64,000 bases of DNA from Halorussus sp. MSC15.2 (GTDB lineage: Archaea > Halobacteriota > Halobacteria > Halobacteriales > Haladaptataceae): the NCBI RefSeq assembly GCF_010747475.1, contig NZ_VSLZ01000002.1:186001-250000 (forward strand). The letters run 5' to 3'. Positions 18,247 through 26,431 of the stretch are shown piece by piece. A program made the translations under genes and the position numbers. Position 1 is the stretch's first letter; each line of letters starts with the position of its first letter. A model generated the notes under the pieces. That model was not told the DNA's origin. It did no database searches and was given only the letters and a program-made list of their open reading frames with translations.

Positions 18247-20055
18247 TCAGACGCTGGTGACGTTCACGCGGGCGACGCTGATGTGGAGGTAGGTCAGTCG
18301 CGGAACGTTCTCGGACGCGCCGATGACGGGGTCCACCGACTTGAGCGCTTGGTCGAAGTGAATCGACCCGCCCGACTTCAGGAGCGTGTTGCCGCCGCCG
18401 ACGATGCCGCCGTAGAGTTCGGCCTGACTTTTGACCGTAATCGACCCCGAGTTGGTGTCGGTACCCGGCGCGTAGATGAGACCGACGAACTGGGTGTGCG
18501 TTTCGAGTCTCACGTCGAGACCCGGCCCGGCGTAGACTCGCAGCGACGGCGAGTAGTGAGTGGCGGTGTCCCCGACGGTCGAGTCCTTGAGGTGGAACTT
18601 CGACCCGCTGGTGTAGAGTTTCACCATCCCGCCGTCGGGGTCGGCCACCTCGACGTTCACGTCGTTCCAGACGATGTCGTCGTCCACGACGAGCGTGATG
18701 TCCCCGCCGGTGTTGTCGAACCTGAGCGTCTGACTCGAATCGAGGTCGTCGTTGGAGATATAGTACGCCCCCGAGGGGAGCGTCAGCGTCGATTCGGAGT
18801 CGTTCCACGTGTCCGTGCTCTCGTTGATTGCCGTCACGCCGCCGTTCTGGTTGTTCGAGGGGTCGCTGTAGGTCGCCACCTTTCCCTGCACCATGTCGCC
18901 GATGGGACTGATGTCGGGGGCGGTACCGTTGTTGGCCTGCCACCCCTCGACTGAACTACAGTCGCTGCCCGGCGAACCGCCGTTGCAGTTGACCGTCCCG
19001 CCGTACGAGAGGTTGCCGTGGACGGTGACGCCACCGCCGAAGTCGACGGTCCCCCCGCCGGTACGCAGGTCGCCGTAGATTTCGGCACCGCCGGTCAGTT
19101 CCACGCTCCCCTTGGTGACGATGGTCCCGTTGTCGGAGGCACCTCTACCCGAGTATCCCGTGCCGTCCGAGGAGTTGTAGCTGTCGGTGAACGACGACCC
19201 GCCAGCGCCTTGGATGGTCATCTGGTCGGGCGTCGTCCCGGCCAGCGCGTTCGTGACGTTCCGCGTCCGCGTGGGGACGACCAGCGAGATGGTGACGCGG
19301 TTCTCTGGGTGGTAGTACGTGACCGACCCGCCGGTTCGCTGCTCGAAGAACCGGCCCCATGCTTGGTAGTAGTCGCTCCGTACCGTGACGTTCACCTCGC
19401 CGTTCGTGAGCGGGTTCCGGAAATCGGGGTCGCTGCGTTTCGGAAACTTCGACTCGGGGTCGCCGCCGCTGGTCATCCGAACGCGGCCGTCGAGCGTCTT
19501 GCTCCCGTTGATGGCGACGAGCGGTAGCGTGAGCGTGGTGCCGCGGTAGTGGAACTCCGGCGGCGACACCATCGTACTCCCGTTGGCGGTTCGCTTCCAG
19601 ACGCCGCCACCCTGATACGCGATGCTCGTGTCACCGTTTCGGTAGGATATCGCGCCGAGGGTCTGGTTCATCACGACGTGTTCGGTCGTCCCGTCGGTTC
19701 GATTGACGACCCGAACTCGCATCCATCCGGTCCGATTCTCCACCGTGGCGCTATCGACCCCCAGCGAGACGCTCTGGGCGGGCGACGGGCCGATACCGAC
19801 CAAACTCGCCTTCGAGTCGAGTTGCGTCATGGCGTGTTCGGCGCTGTCTATCTCCGAAGACTGCTTGGAGTCCGACAGCGCCGACGACCCGAACGCGACG
19901 ATGAGGCCCGTGCCCGTGATGGTGATGGCGAGCAGGAGAACGACGCCCAACACTTCCGACTGGCCGCGTGCCCTCCTCGCCGTTCCTGACGCCGAATCCG
20001 TCGGCGATTGGCGTCCCCCAACTGCGCCGTCGCTCGAACTCCACCGGCCGGTCAT
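18247..20055 (-). CDS. Large pilin-like surface protein (602 aa)
   Basis: The N-terminus has about 30 polar residues, then RARGQSEVLGVVLLLAITIT, a strong archaeal pilin-type signal followed by the hydrophobic helix that would embed in a filament core. The ectodomain is very large for a pilin. Its middle has glycine-rich repeats such as GDLRTGGGTVDFGGGVTVHG, which suggests a right-handed beta-helix, with two cysteines in NCNGGSPGSDCSS. It converges with the pilus operon, leaving an 81-base gap. I infer a pilus-tethered adhesin or tip protein; it could also be an independent surface protein using the same export path. Confidence 0.78.
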   Translation of the reverse strand: MTGRWSSSDGAVGGRQSPTDSASGTARRARGQSEVLGVVLLLAITITGTGLIVAFGSSALSDSKQSSEIDSAEHAMTQLDSKASLVGIGPSPAQSVSLGVDSATVENRTGWMRVRVVNRTDGTTEHVVMNQTLGAISYRNGDTSIAYQGGGVWKRTANGSTMVSPPEFHYRGTTLTLPLVAINGSKTLDGRVRMTSGGDPESKFPKRSDPDFRNPLTNGEVNVTVRSDYYQAWGRFFEQRTGGSVTYYHPENRVTISLVVPTRTRNVTNALAGTTPDQMTIQGAGGSSFTDSYNSSDGTGYSGRGASDNGTIVTKGSVELTGGAEIYGDLRTGGGTVDFGGGVTVHGNLSYGGTVNCNGGSPGSDCSSVEGWQANNGTAPDISPIGDMVQGKVATYSDPSNNQNGGVTAINESTDTWNDSESTLTLPSGAYYISNDDLDSSQTLRFDNTGGDITLVVDDDIVWNDVNVEVADPDGGMVKLYTSGSKFHLKDSTVGDTATHYSPSLRVYAGPGLDVRLETHTQFVGLIYAPGTDTNSGSITVKSQAELYGGIVGGGNTLLKSGGSIHFDQALKSVDPVIGASENVPRLTYLHISVARVNVTSV

Positions 20056-20285
20056 ACCGACCTCATCGAACCACGGCCTTATAAACTAACCCGCCACCCC
20101 TCGGGAAAAATTCACTAGCGAACTGACGGGACGGCTGGCGCTGGCAGACTTCGGGGCGTCTCCGCGTCACGGCGTGTCTCCCCCGAGAAGTCCCCGCACA
20201 CCGGCACGTTCGACCGCTCGCGCCGGAATCCCGATATCATCGGAAAGCCTTTGTACGACCCACTCTGATAGGGTGTAGCAACCGA

Positions 20286-20615
20286 ATGAGCATGTCGAGA
20301 AACAACATCGACCCGGTGGAGATTCAATCCGCGTCCGAGGACGGCGATTTCACCTCTACGTACGTCTTCGACATCAGCGACCAGATGCTCGGTGGGGAGG
20401 TGTGTACCGGTCTCGCACTCGCGCTCGCGGAGGTACTCGACCGCGACCCCGCCCGGATGACACCGCTAAGTTCCGTGGTGGACTGCGACGCGCTCCAGAT
20501 GCTCTTCCACACGCGACGGTACGGCGACCTGCGCGACGACGTCTCGGTATCGTTCCCCTACGACGTGTACGAGGTCACGGTGCATTCGAGCGGCCGAGTC
20601 GTGGTACAGGGGTAG
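20286..20615 (+). CDS. HalOD1 domain protein
   Basis: 109 residues. The C-terminal 80 residues match the small haloarchaeal output domain HalOD1: EVLDRDPARMTPLSSVVDCD followed by a terminal strand pattern EVTVHSSGRVVVQG. HalOD1 is often attached to response regulators, but here it stands alone after a short polar start. It probably acts as a small sensor or output module in the cytoplasm. The exact partner is unknown. An in-frame ATG two codons downstream is an alternative start. Confidence 0.85.
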   Translation: MSMSRNNIDPVEIQSASEDGDFTSTYVFDISDQMLGGEVCTGLALALAEVLDRDPARMTPLSSVVDCDALQMLFHTRRYGDLRDDVSVSFPYDVYEVTVHSSGRVVVQG

Positions 20616-20719
20616 CCGACCGACGCCCGCCGCCGACTCACGACGCTGATTCGTATCGTCGATTTCCATCGCCGAGCGACGACCAACAGTCATGTGTTCG
20701 GCCCGCGTACCTCCGCGAG

Positions 20720-20911
20720 ATGCGGGAACTCCTCGGTCCGTCGTATCGGAACCTCGCCGCGCTGGCGGTCGTCGCGGCGGTTCTCGGTGTCGCCTATCTA
20801 CTCGTGCGCCATCCGTTGGTCCAGTACGGCGCGTGGCTGGTCGCGTTCGCGGTGTGGATGGCGTGGTTCGTGGCGGTCGCTCGCGAGTGGCTATCGAAAG
20901 CGGACTTCTGA
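20720..20911 (+). CDS. Small two-helix membrane protein
   Basis: 63 residues from the ATG at 20720; the frame upstream is open but does not look like protein. Two hydrophobic helices (LAALAVVAAVLGVAYLLV and YGAWLVAFAVWMAWFVAVA) are joined by a short histidine and arginine containing loop, with a charged end (REWLSKADF). No known family. It stands alone between the HalOD1 and aIF1A genes. Confidence 0.6.
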   Translation: MRELLGPSYRNLAALAVVAAVLGVAYLLVRHPLVQYGAWLVAFAVWMAWFVAVAREWLSKADF

Positions 20912-21023
20912 ACCTCGAAGTCGATGGCCGAGTGCCGAACCGAACGTCGCCAGACCGGCGACGCTCGACGGTACGGCGACACGATTCGGAGGCAACTAGC
21001 CAATTCGCCGCACGATGAAACAC

Positions 21024-21030
21024 TTTAAAA
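21024..21030 (+). promoter_or_regulatory. TATA box of the aIF1A gene
   Basis: TTTAAAA lies 23-29 bases before the GTG start at 21053. This spacing is expected when transcription begins at or within a few bases of the start codon, as in leaderless haloarchaeal mRNAs. Confidence 0.6.
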
Positions 21031-21052
21031 GGACTCACGACGTATAACAGTT

Positions 21053-21340
21053 GTGAGTGAAGATTCTGGGCGACGGAACCTCCGCATGCCCGACGACACG
21101 GAGCAGTTCGCTATCGTGACCGAGATGCTCGGCAAGAACCGCGTACGCCTCCGCTGTAACGACGGTGTCGAGCGCATGGGTCGGATTCCGGGCCGGATGC
21201 GAAAGCGAATCTGGATTCGACGCGACGACATCGTGCTGTGCGAACCGTGGGACTGGCAGGACGAGAAGGCCGACATCGAGTGGCGGTACGACGGGTCCGC
21301 GCAGGACCAACTCCGACGCGAAGGTCACATCAACGTCTAA
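21053..21340 (+). CDS. eif1A: Translation initiation factor aIF1A
   Basis: 95 residues, the usual length. It has the OB-fold core of IF1/eIF1[20 protein letters not shown], then the conserved [20 protein letters not shown] and [11 protein letters not shown]. It binds the small ribosomal subunit A site and helps start-codon selection. The GTG start is supported by the TATA box 23-29 bases upstream. Single gene; no operon partner visible. The AT-richer island begins about 230 bases after its end; the gap itself (21341-21567) shows no gene. Confidence 0.96.
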   Translation: MSEDSGRRNLRMPDDTEQFAIVTEMLGKNRVRLRCNDGVERMGRIPGRMRKRIWIRRDDIVLCEPWDWQDEKADIEWRYDGSAQDQLRREGHINV

Positions 21341-21567
21341 AACGCTGGTTTCGGTTCTGTTCTTCTGAGCGCAGTGGTGTTGAGTGCTATCGCTCGATGT
21401 TCAGTCCCCAGCGCCGCGGCGCTGCTACTTTCGGGACGGTTCGGGTCCACCGAGAAGGCGTAAACGGAGGCCTCACCAAGAGGGCGTGAACGAGAACTGC
21501 ATCGTCCTCATGAACCCCGTGCTTTTGTCGAGTGCGCGACGTGACGCACTTCTGGAACCTCCGGAAA

Positions 21568-22326
21568 TCACCCTCTTGGCTTATGATGAGGAGCTTTCGA
21601 CTTAACTCCGACAACCTCAAGTTGTCCGTGGTTACGAACGTGTACCTTCGGCGTAATAGAAACCGTTTTTGTAGTGTATTCTCTTTGCTTCGGTTTCCGC
21701 CATGATTCTTGCCATTCTTCACCGCCAGTGATTGTAATTTCCCCGGGGTTCTTCTCGACGGTTTTGTATACTTCGATGCGGACTTCTTGTTTGGGTAGTG
21801 TCAGTATTTCTTGGTCCCCGGGGTGAACCAGCGTTCGTTCGCTATCGACTTCAATGGTGACGGCCTGTCCCTGTTCTGCAACTGTTGGCTGAGGTTCTCT
21901 ATATCCCTCCTTAACACTAAGAAACTCTTTCGGCCGGTAATCCTCTCGGAGTTCAGTGATTGGTGTCTCTCCCTGACACGGGTTACGCTTCGTTGGTAAA
22001 GGAACAAGCCGTGAACCTGCTACTACAGCGTTATTTTGCTTAGCCGCTTGGACTTTCTTGGGTGAATACGTCTCGTTTATGAAGACTTTAGATTGCTGGT
22101 CGTTAATGAAATATGTGCGGCCGAACTCATCTGCGTGAAAGAATGGATATTGGTACTCCTCTCCTGTCGGCAGTGAGACGTCGTGCTGTATCCCGAGTTC
22201 GCTAAAGAGGGTTGAACCGTGGGATGAGATAGCAGTGACGTTTCCAGTCACACCTAGCCCTGCAACTGCGCTAGCCGACTTGAGTATGCTTCGACGATTT
22301 ATTCCCTGAGAGTTTTTCTCGCTCAT
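21568..22326 (-). CDS. Tat-exported protein of unknown function
   Basis: 252 residues. The N-terminus carries a twin-arginine signal, NRRSILKSASAVAGLGVTG, so the folded protein would be exported by Tat. No catalytic motif is visible; the mature part is polar with a proline- and lysine-rich C-terminus. It begins four bases after the stop of the metalloprotease-like fragment, which suggests a former two-gene operon in which this protein accompanied the secreted enzyme, perhaps as partner or inhibitor (inference). Codon use is AT-richer than in flanking chromosomal genes, a sign of transfer. Confidence 0.7.
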   Translation of the reverse strand: MSEKNSQGINRRSILKSASAVAGLGVTGNVTAISSHGSTLFSELGIQHDVSLPTGEEYQYPFFHADEFGRTYFINDQQSKVFINETYSPKKVQAAKQNNAVVAGSRLVPLPTKRNPCQGETPITELREDYRPKEFLSVKEGYREPQPTVAEQGQAVTIEVDSERTLVHPGDQEILTLPKQEVRIEVYKTVEKNPGEITITGGEEWQESWRKPKQREYTTKTVSITPKVHVRNHGQLEVVGVKSKAPHHKPRG

Positions 22327-22330
22327 GGTT

Positions 22331-22921
22331 TTAGTACTGGTTTGCTATTTGGTCGATTGATTCGACTGTGCAACTAGTCAAGTTGGTAGTGTATGCCTGT
22401 TCGAACACACACCCGTCACTGCAATGTCCTCTGTCGGCAGCATCGTTTTCATATCCTGTTGACATTGGTGATGTATTATTAGCAAGACCTCCACAGTAGA
22501 CTTTTCCGAGATCGTGATGTGACTCGTCGATATAGGTGCTATCGTAGTCTTCTATCACTGACTTATCCAAGCAGTTGTGAAGAACTTCATGAATTCCCCC
22601 GTTTTTCCATACCTCTTTTGGGAACTCAGTACCTACGACGGCCGGTTGCCAGTTTCCATTTAGTACAGTCGAACCGTTGTTGCCCTTATTTGCGCATCCG
22701 TTTTGAATATAATCCGTTACGAGGAGGTGGGAACCAACCGGAGGATTTTTCGGGTTGAGGTAGTCGTTAAATCTGTCGAGCATTCCGTATCCGTTACAAC
22801 CGGTCGTGCTATCACTATCATTTCCCAGACTGGGATGGTCGTACGTGATAGCGATTTCGTAGTAGTCAATGGCAGTGTTGTTGTACAGTTCATCGCACGC
22901 GCTTTCTAATGCGCTTTGCAT
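22331..22921 (-). pseudogene. HEXXH metalloprotease-like protein, 5'-truncated
   Basis: 196 residues are readable from the first ATG. Zincin signs are HEVLH at residues 111-115, a candidate third ligand in DESHHDLGK (132-140) and a Met-turn-like SPMS (151-154). At least eight cysteines suggest a secreted, disulfide-bonded enzyme. No signal peptide is present. The frame continues open another 35 codons upstream (to about 23026) with protein-like text but contains no start codon before a stop, so the 5' end with its export signal seems lost or frameshifted. Spacing between HEXXH and the third His is not that of metzincins, so the family is uncertain. Confidence 0.6.
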
Positions 22922-23109
22922 CGCGTTTTCACATTCATTGTCGTCACTGCTGGTGTTTGGGTACTGATAAATGGTAGCCGATTGTTTGCCGCTATTGGGT
23001 CTCCTCTTGACGTTTGCAGGTTGTAATTAACCATGCAATATCTAAAATATACTCCATGTATTTATTCCTTTTTATCCCAGTATAATATAATTAATATATC
23101 CATTAAATG

Positions 23110-23490
23110 CTACGGACTTATTTCATTGATGCTAATTCTGTTCTCGTAAACTGTGACGGCTAAACCAGTACTATCTGAATCAGATGCTTCCCATTCATAG
23201 GAAGCGTTCCGGTTCTCATCTATCCAGATTTCTATTCTTTTTTTACCATCCTTTGCAAACGGACTGGCGTATTCTTTACTGGTATGAGGTTCGAGTACAA
23301 ATCCTTCATCAATTACTGTGGTTCGCTCTGGAAGGGAATATATCTGGATAGAAACCTTGGTTTCTTGCTCGGTGACGTTGGTAATAGATATTTCACTGAC
23401 TGGGTTGTTTAAATAGGATGAACAACCAGCAACTACAGTCGTTGTTACGGTTAAAAGCCCCCTCAAAACGCACCGTCTTGCTCTATCCAT
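23110..23490 (-). CDS. Small lipoprotein
   Basis: 126 residues. The N-terminus is basic, then hydrophobic, ending in a lipobox VVAGCSS, so the mature protein should start at that cysteine and be lipid-anchored outside the membrane. The rest is a single beta-sandwich-like domain (ISITNVTEQETKVSIQIYS). AT-rich like its neighbours. Function unknown. The spacer between this gene and the metalloprotease-like fragment is very AT-rich and shows no gene. Confidence 0.68.
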   Translation of the reverse strand: MDRARRCVLRGLLTVTTTVVAGCSSYLNNPVSEISITNVTEQETKVSIQIYSLPERTTVIDEGFVLEPHTSKEYASPFAKDGKKRIEIWIDENRNASYEWEASDSDSTGLAVTVYENRISINEISP

Positions 23491-23696
23491 AATTTAATTA
23501 ATCTTACTACCGATTGCCAAAATATCCTTCGTATGTCAAATTCTTAACTATGGTATAAAAATTTAGGGTGCGCGACATTACATAGTATGGGATTTAGTGA
23601 GCTTGCCATCGTTTAAGGTAGGGTTGGCGAAAAGGTCGGTTAGGCGTTATGTCATGGCTACTGCTCGCCATTTCTCCGTTCGTGACCTCACTCAGA

Positions 23697-23711
23697 AGTG
23701 GACTCGTCGGG
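23697..23711. repeat. attL: left 15-bp attachment repeat
   Basis: AGTGGACTCGTCGGG, identical to 48679-48693. It is 79 bases from the integrase stop codon. Bases to its left are former chromosome, bases to its right belong to the element. Confidence 0.82.
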
Positions 23712-23789
23712 TAATGACCTTTCGAGGGATTGCGCACAGCCGGGTTCGATTCTGTCTATCACTGGTCGGTAAGGGTGAACTGCTCGAAA

Positions 23790-24827
23790 TCATGCGTCTT
23801 GGATGAATTCACGCCGGAGTTCCATCTTCTCACGCTCGGTTCGCTGGTCGTAATGCTGGTCGAGGACGTCACCAGAGACGTTCATCCGGTCGGTGACGAT
23901 CTCCTCCGGAGTCCCGTCGCGGAGATGCTTCGTAATCGCTCCGCGACGAATCCCGTGCGGCGACCGCGACGAAGGGCACCCACTCGCGTGGTCGCGGTCA
24001 GTCTTGTACCGACACGTAGCCGGGTCCTCACCGTGTGGGCAGTCCGCTACCACGCAGGGTAGCGTCCACTCGTAAACCGTCCGACGAATCGGAGTCGCCG
24101 TGAGTCGACCCTGTGCGCTCGTGAGAAGCGGCTCGCGCCCGTACTCGTCGGTCACGTCGTGGCGATTGTGAGCGAGATAGTCCTGAAGGACCTCCGCGTA
24201 GTGTTCGCCGACCGCTATCGTCCGCTTCGCGGCTTTCCCGTTCTTGAGGGGTGTGCCCTCTTCGGGACGGTGGCGGAGTTCGAGACACGGTGCCTTCGAA
24301 TCGAAGTCCCCCACGTCGAACGCGCGGAGGCTACCGAGTCGGATACCAGTGTGCCACAGCAACGCGATGATGACGTGATCGCGGCTCGCGTAGTGGAACC
24401 GATTTAAGTGATCGAGGATTCTCTCTGCCCGGTCCTCTGGTAACTGTTCCTCCTTCGCTTCCTCCTCGGGGTCGAGTTCCGGGAGGAGAACGCGCTCGCG
24501 CATTCCCTGCTCGACCGCGTCGATACCCGCGGCGAACTCCAAGAAGACGCGGAGCGTGGCGAGGTTGCTCCGGAGCGTCGTCTTCGAGACGCCGTCGTCA
24601 CCGTATCCGTCGCCCTCGCCGTTCCGTCGCCAGACGCGGTACCGATGCAGGTCACGGCCGGTCAACGAGTTCAGGTTCTCGATCTCCTCCTCCTGACAGA
24701 AATCGATGAACGAGTTCAGTCGGTATCGCTGGTTCTCTATCGATTTCTCGGACAGTTCGGGTTCGCGGTGGTCGAGGTAGAGGTTCACCGCTTCCGCCGG
24801 TGGAAGCGGTTCGAGGTTCTCACTCAT
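23790..24827 (-). CDS. Tyrosine recombinase (integrase)
   Basis: 345 residues. The N-terminal SAM-like DNA-binding domain covers roughly residues 10-110. The catalytic domain has the first arginine in WHTGIRLGSL (R163), HGIRR (H291, R294) and the tyrosine in LDQHYDQR (Y326), so the active site looks complete. A cysteine-rich insert (CVVADCPHGEDPATC) lies between, as seen in several haloarchaeal integrases. It should integrate and excise the element at the tRNA-Ala repeat. It is the last gene of a six-gene leftward operon; its ATG overlaps the stop of the restored J-domain frame. Confidence 0.93.
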   Translation of the reverse strand: MSENLEPLPPAEAVNLYLDHREPELSEKSIENQRYRLNSFIDFCQEEEIENLNSLTGRDLHRYRVWRRNGEGDGYGDDGVSKTTLRSNLATLRVFLEFAAGIDAVEQGMRERVLLPELDPEEEAKEEQLPEDRAERILDHLNRFHYASRDHVIIALLWHTGIRLGSLRAFDVGDFDSKAPCLELRHRPEEGTPLKNGKAAKRTIAVGEHYAEVLQDYLAHNRHDVTDEYGREPLLTSAQGRLTATPIRRTVYEWTLPCVVADCPHGEDPATCRYKTDRDHASGCPSSRSPHGIRRGAITKHLRDGTPEEIVTDRMNVSGDVLDQHYDQRTEREKMELRREFIQDA

Positions 24828-25405
24828 CGAGCATCGCCTCCTTGGCGTCGTTCACCCGGCGGAACGCGGCCTCGCTCCCGCCGTGGTCCGGGTGGACCCT
24901 CTGGACTCGCTGCCGGAACGCCTCCCGGACCTCGTCGGCGTCAGCACCGCGCTCGACGCCGAGAATCCGGTGGGGGGGGTTCCTCTGCGACGACTGCGCC
25001 GGAGTCGTCGCCCGAGGGAAGTCTCGCGTTGGCGAACTCGGACTCGCCCGTGACGACCGGGCGCTGCTCCATCTTCCGTTTCTCCCGAAGGTAGAGGTAG
25101 AGACTCCGGATGTTGTCGCGGAGTCGGGAATAGGCGTCGCAGGCGACCGCGAACTGGTCGCCGTCCATCGTCCAGCGGACGACCGCGCTCGGGTCGTCGG
25201 GGCTGGCATTCGCGTAGGGGTACTTCGGGTTCTGCTTCTGGTGGCGTGCGTCGGTCGAGAGTCGCCAGTCGTCCACGTCGAGTCGTTCGAGTTCCGATTC
25301 GAGGTCGTCGATGGAGTCGTGAAGTGATGCCTCAAATCGGTTGTTTCGTTCTCGGTTGGTGGGGTTGGTTCGGTCGAAGCCAGTCGGCCAGTCGAGGCTG
25401 CTCAT
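24820..25405 (-). pseudogene. J-domain protein interrupted by a frameshift in a C8 tract
   Basis: From the ATG at 25405 one frame gives 154 residues (MSSLDWPTGFDRTNPTNRER to a stop at 24941). Its conserved body ends at AVVAEEPP in a run of eight C (plus strand G at 24972-24979). The continuation, HRILGVERGADADEV, a J domain with HPDHGG, lies in the next frame and ends at 24820, overlapping the integrase start. Removing one base gives a continuous 194-residue protein of a type I recall from haloarchaeal elements, where the body is fused to the J domain. It could be a mutation, sequencing error or regulated slippage. The intact form would recruit an Hsp70 such as DnaK. Confidence 0.82.
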
Positions 25406-25557
25406 TCTTCGGCCTCCATGTCGAGGTACGCGCCGCAGTCGGTACACTGACGTTCGATAACGGGGTTACCCACGGCGTCCGGGCGACCGAAGCGCCGGAC
25501 GTTCTCATGGTTGCAGGTATCGCTACGGGCGTTGCTTGTTACATCCTCGACGCTCAT
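25402..25557 (-). CDS. Small zinc-ribbon protein (51 aa)
   Basis: 51 residues, ATG at 25557. One cysteine-histidine pair (TCNHENV) and a CTDCGAY knuckle would bind one zinc. Its start overlaps the stop of the upstream small gene and its stop overlaps the J-domain gene start (ATGA), so it is firmly within the operon. Probably a DNA- or protein-binding accessory factor; exact role unknown. Confidence 0.72.
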   Translation of the reverse strand: MSVEDVTSNARSDTCNHENVRRFGRPDAVGNPVIERQCTDCGAYLDMEAEE

Positions 25558-25676
25558 TCAGCATCGACCTCCCGCCAGTCGTCGGCTCCGCACTTCAGAC
25601 AGACCAGTTCCGGCTCACCGGGTGTCTCGAAGCTATCGCCGCAGTCGCCGCACTCCCACTCGGTCATCTCGCTCAC
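25554..25676 (-). CDS. Small zinc-ribbon protein (40 aa)
   Basis: 40 residues from a GTG at 25676. Two CxxC knuckles, ECGDCG and CLKCG, make a complete four-cysteine zinc ribbon. It overlaps the PadR-like gene upstream and the next zinc-ribbon gene downstream by four bases each. Too short to carry more than the zinc-binding fold. Confidence 0.72.
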   Translation of the reverse strand: MSEMTEWECGDCGDSFETPGEPELVCLKCGADDWREVDAE

Positions 25677-26011
25677 GCAGTCTCACCTCCGTTGGTCGAG
25701 AGGCCAACCTGCTCGGCGCGGCGCTCCGTCCGTGCCTCTAAGAGGGCGCGCGCTTCGTCGGTGGTGGCGTACTCGTTGGTCCGGTCGTCCTTCTTGCCCT
25801 TCGTCAGGAGGTTGTGCGCGACGAGACCGTCGAGGTTCTGGTAGAGCCGTGAGTGGTTGATTTCCTCGTCGTACTCGGCTTCGAGGTGGTCCTTGACGGC
25901 GAGACCCTTGGGGGCGTCGCCGTCACGTTCGAGCGCGCGGACCGCGTACAGCAGGTCGCGCTCGAAGGCGTGGAGGTCCGCGAATTGGACCCCGGCGCTC
26001 GTGGAACTCAC
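25673..26011 (-). CDS. PadR-like winged-helix regulator
   Basis: 112 residues from a GTG overlapping the upstream stop. The core FERDLLYAVRALERDGDAPK, then EINHSRLYQNLDGLVAHNLL, is a PadR-type winged helix in which the SRLYQNLDGL segment is the recognition helix; a C-terminal helix (EARALLEARTERRAEQ) probably dimerises. As second gene of the operon that ends in the integrase it is the best candidate to bind the repeated sites at 26270-26346 and control excision (inference). Confidence 0.82.
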   Translation of the reverse strand: MSSTSAGVQFADLHAFERDLLYAVRALERDGDAPKGLAVKDHLEAEYDEEINHSRLYQNLDGLVAHNLLTKGKKDDRTNEYATTDEARALLEARTERRAEQVGLSTNGGETA

Positions 26012-26265
26012 GCCGAACCCTCCCGGTGGTCGCTGCGGAGGTCCTGATACGGTCCGGCAGGGGTCACGAGTTCGAGTTGGTCGCGCTCGAAGACCTCGCC
26101 CGTCGCCCTGTTCCGAAGCTGGTCGAACTCGCCCTCAATGTCCCTGTGGCGAGCGCACGACACGCACCAGAAGTGATTGTTCGTCGGCTCCCAACTGCGG
26201 TGACCGTTCGGGCACACCCACTTCCAACGGTCTGTCTCGTCTTCGAGACGAATTTCCTCCGACAT
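26008..26265 (-). CDS. Zinc-ribbon protein, first gene of the integrase operon
   Basis: 85 residues from the ATG at 26265, supported by a TATA-like TTTTTACA about 27-33 bases upstream on this strand and by the operator-like repeat between them. Cysteines occur as WVCPNGHRSW and WCVSCARHRD, a zinc ribbon of C-x-x-x-H and C-x-x-C type. The next gene overlaps its stop. Likely a nucleic-acid-binding accessory factor of the element. Confidence 0.75.
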   Translation of the reverse strand: MSEEIRLEDETDRWKWVCPNGHRSWEPTNNHFWCVSCARHRDIEGEFDQLRNRATGEVFERDQLELVTPAGPYQDLRSDHREGSA

Positions 26266-26269
26266 GTAT

Positions 26270-26346
26270 GCCGGAGTGACGAACGGTCTTGTAAAAAGGC
26301 GAATCCTTATCCGGAGTGAAAGTGAAACTGTATCAGTCACTCCGGC
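26270..26346. promoter_or_regulatory. Three operator-like repeats of GCCGGAGTGAC
   Basis: GCCGGAGTGAC at 26270-26280 and its perfect reverse complement GTCACTCCGGC at 26336-26346, with a third, partial copy CCGGAGTGA at 26311-26319. The first copy lies between the TATA-like element and the start codon of the leftward operon (ATG at 26265), so a protein bound there would block transcription; the other two form an inverted pair upstream. The PadR-like protein is the likely ligand. Confidence 0.65.
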
Positions 26347-26431
26347 AATATTGTTTGAATTTGTTAATTTCGGTACCAATTCGAGCCGCCGTGCGGTGGT
26401 TTCAAATCCCCGCGTCGTGTTTGCGTACATG

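Noticed and set aside
23741-23756. GGGTTCGATTC resembling a tRNA T arm near attL
   Set aside because: No acceptor, D or anticodon stem could be folded around it.
23597-23806. 69-residue plus-strand ORF spanning attL
   Set aside because: No domain, no ribosome site, and it crosses the junction of chromosome and element, so it would be an accidental frame.
26390-26415. GGTTTCAAATCCCC resembling a tRNA T arm
   Set aside because: The neighbouring sequence does not form a cloverleaf; it precedes two unrelated hairpins.
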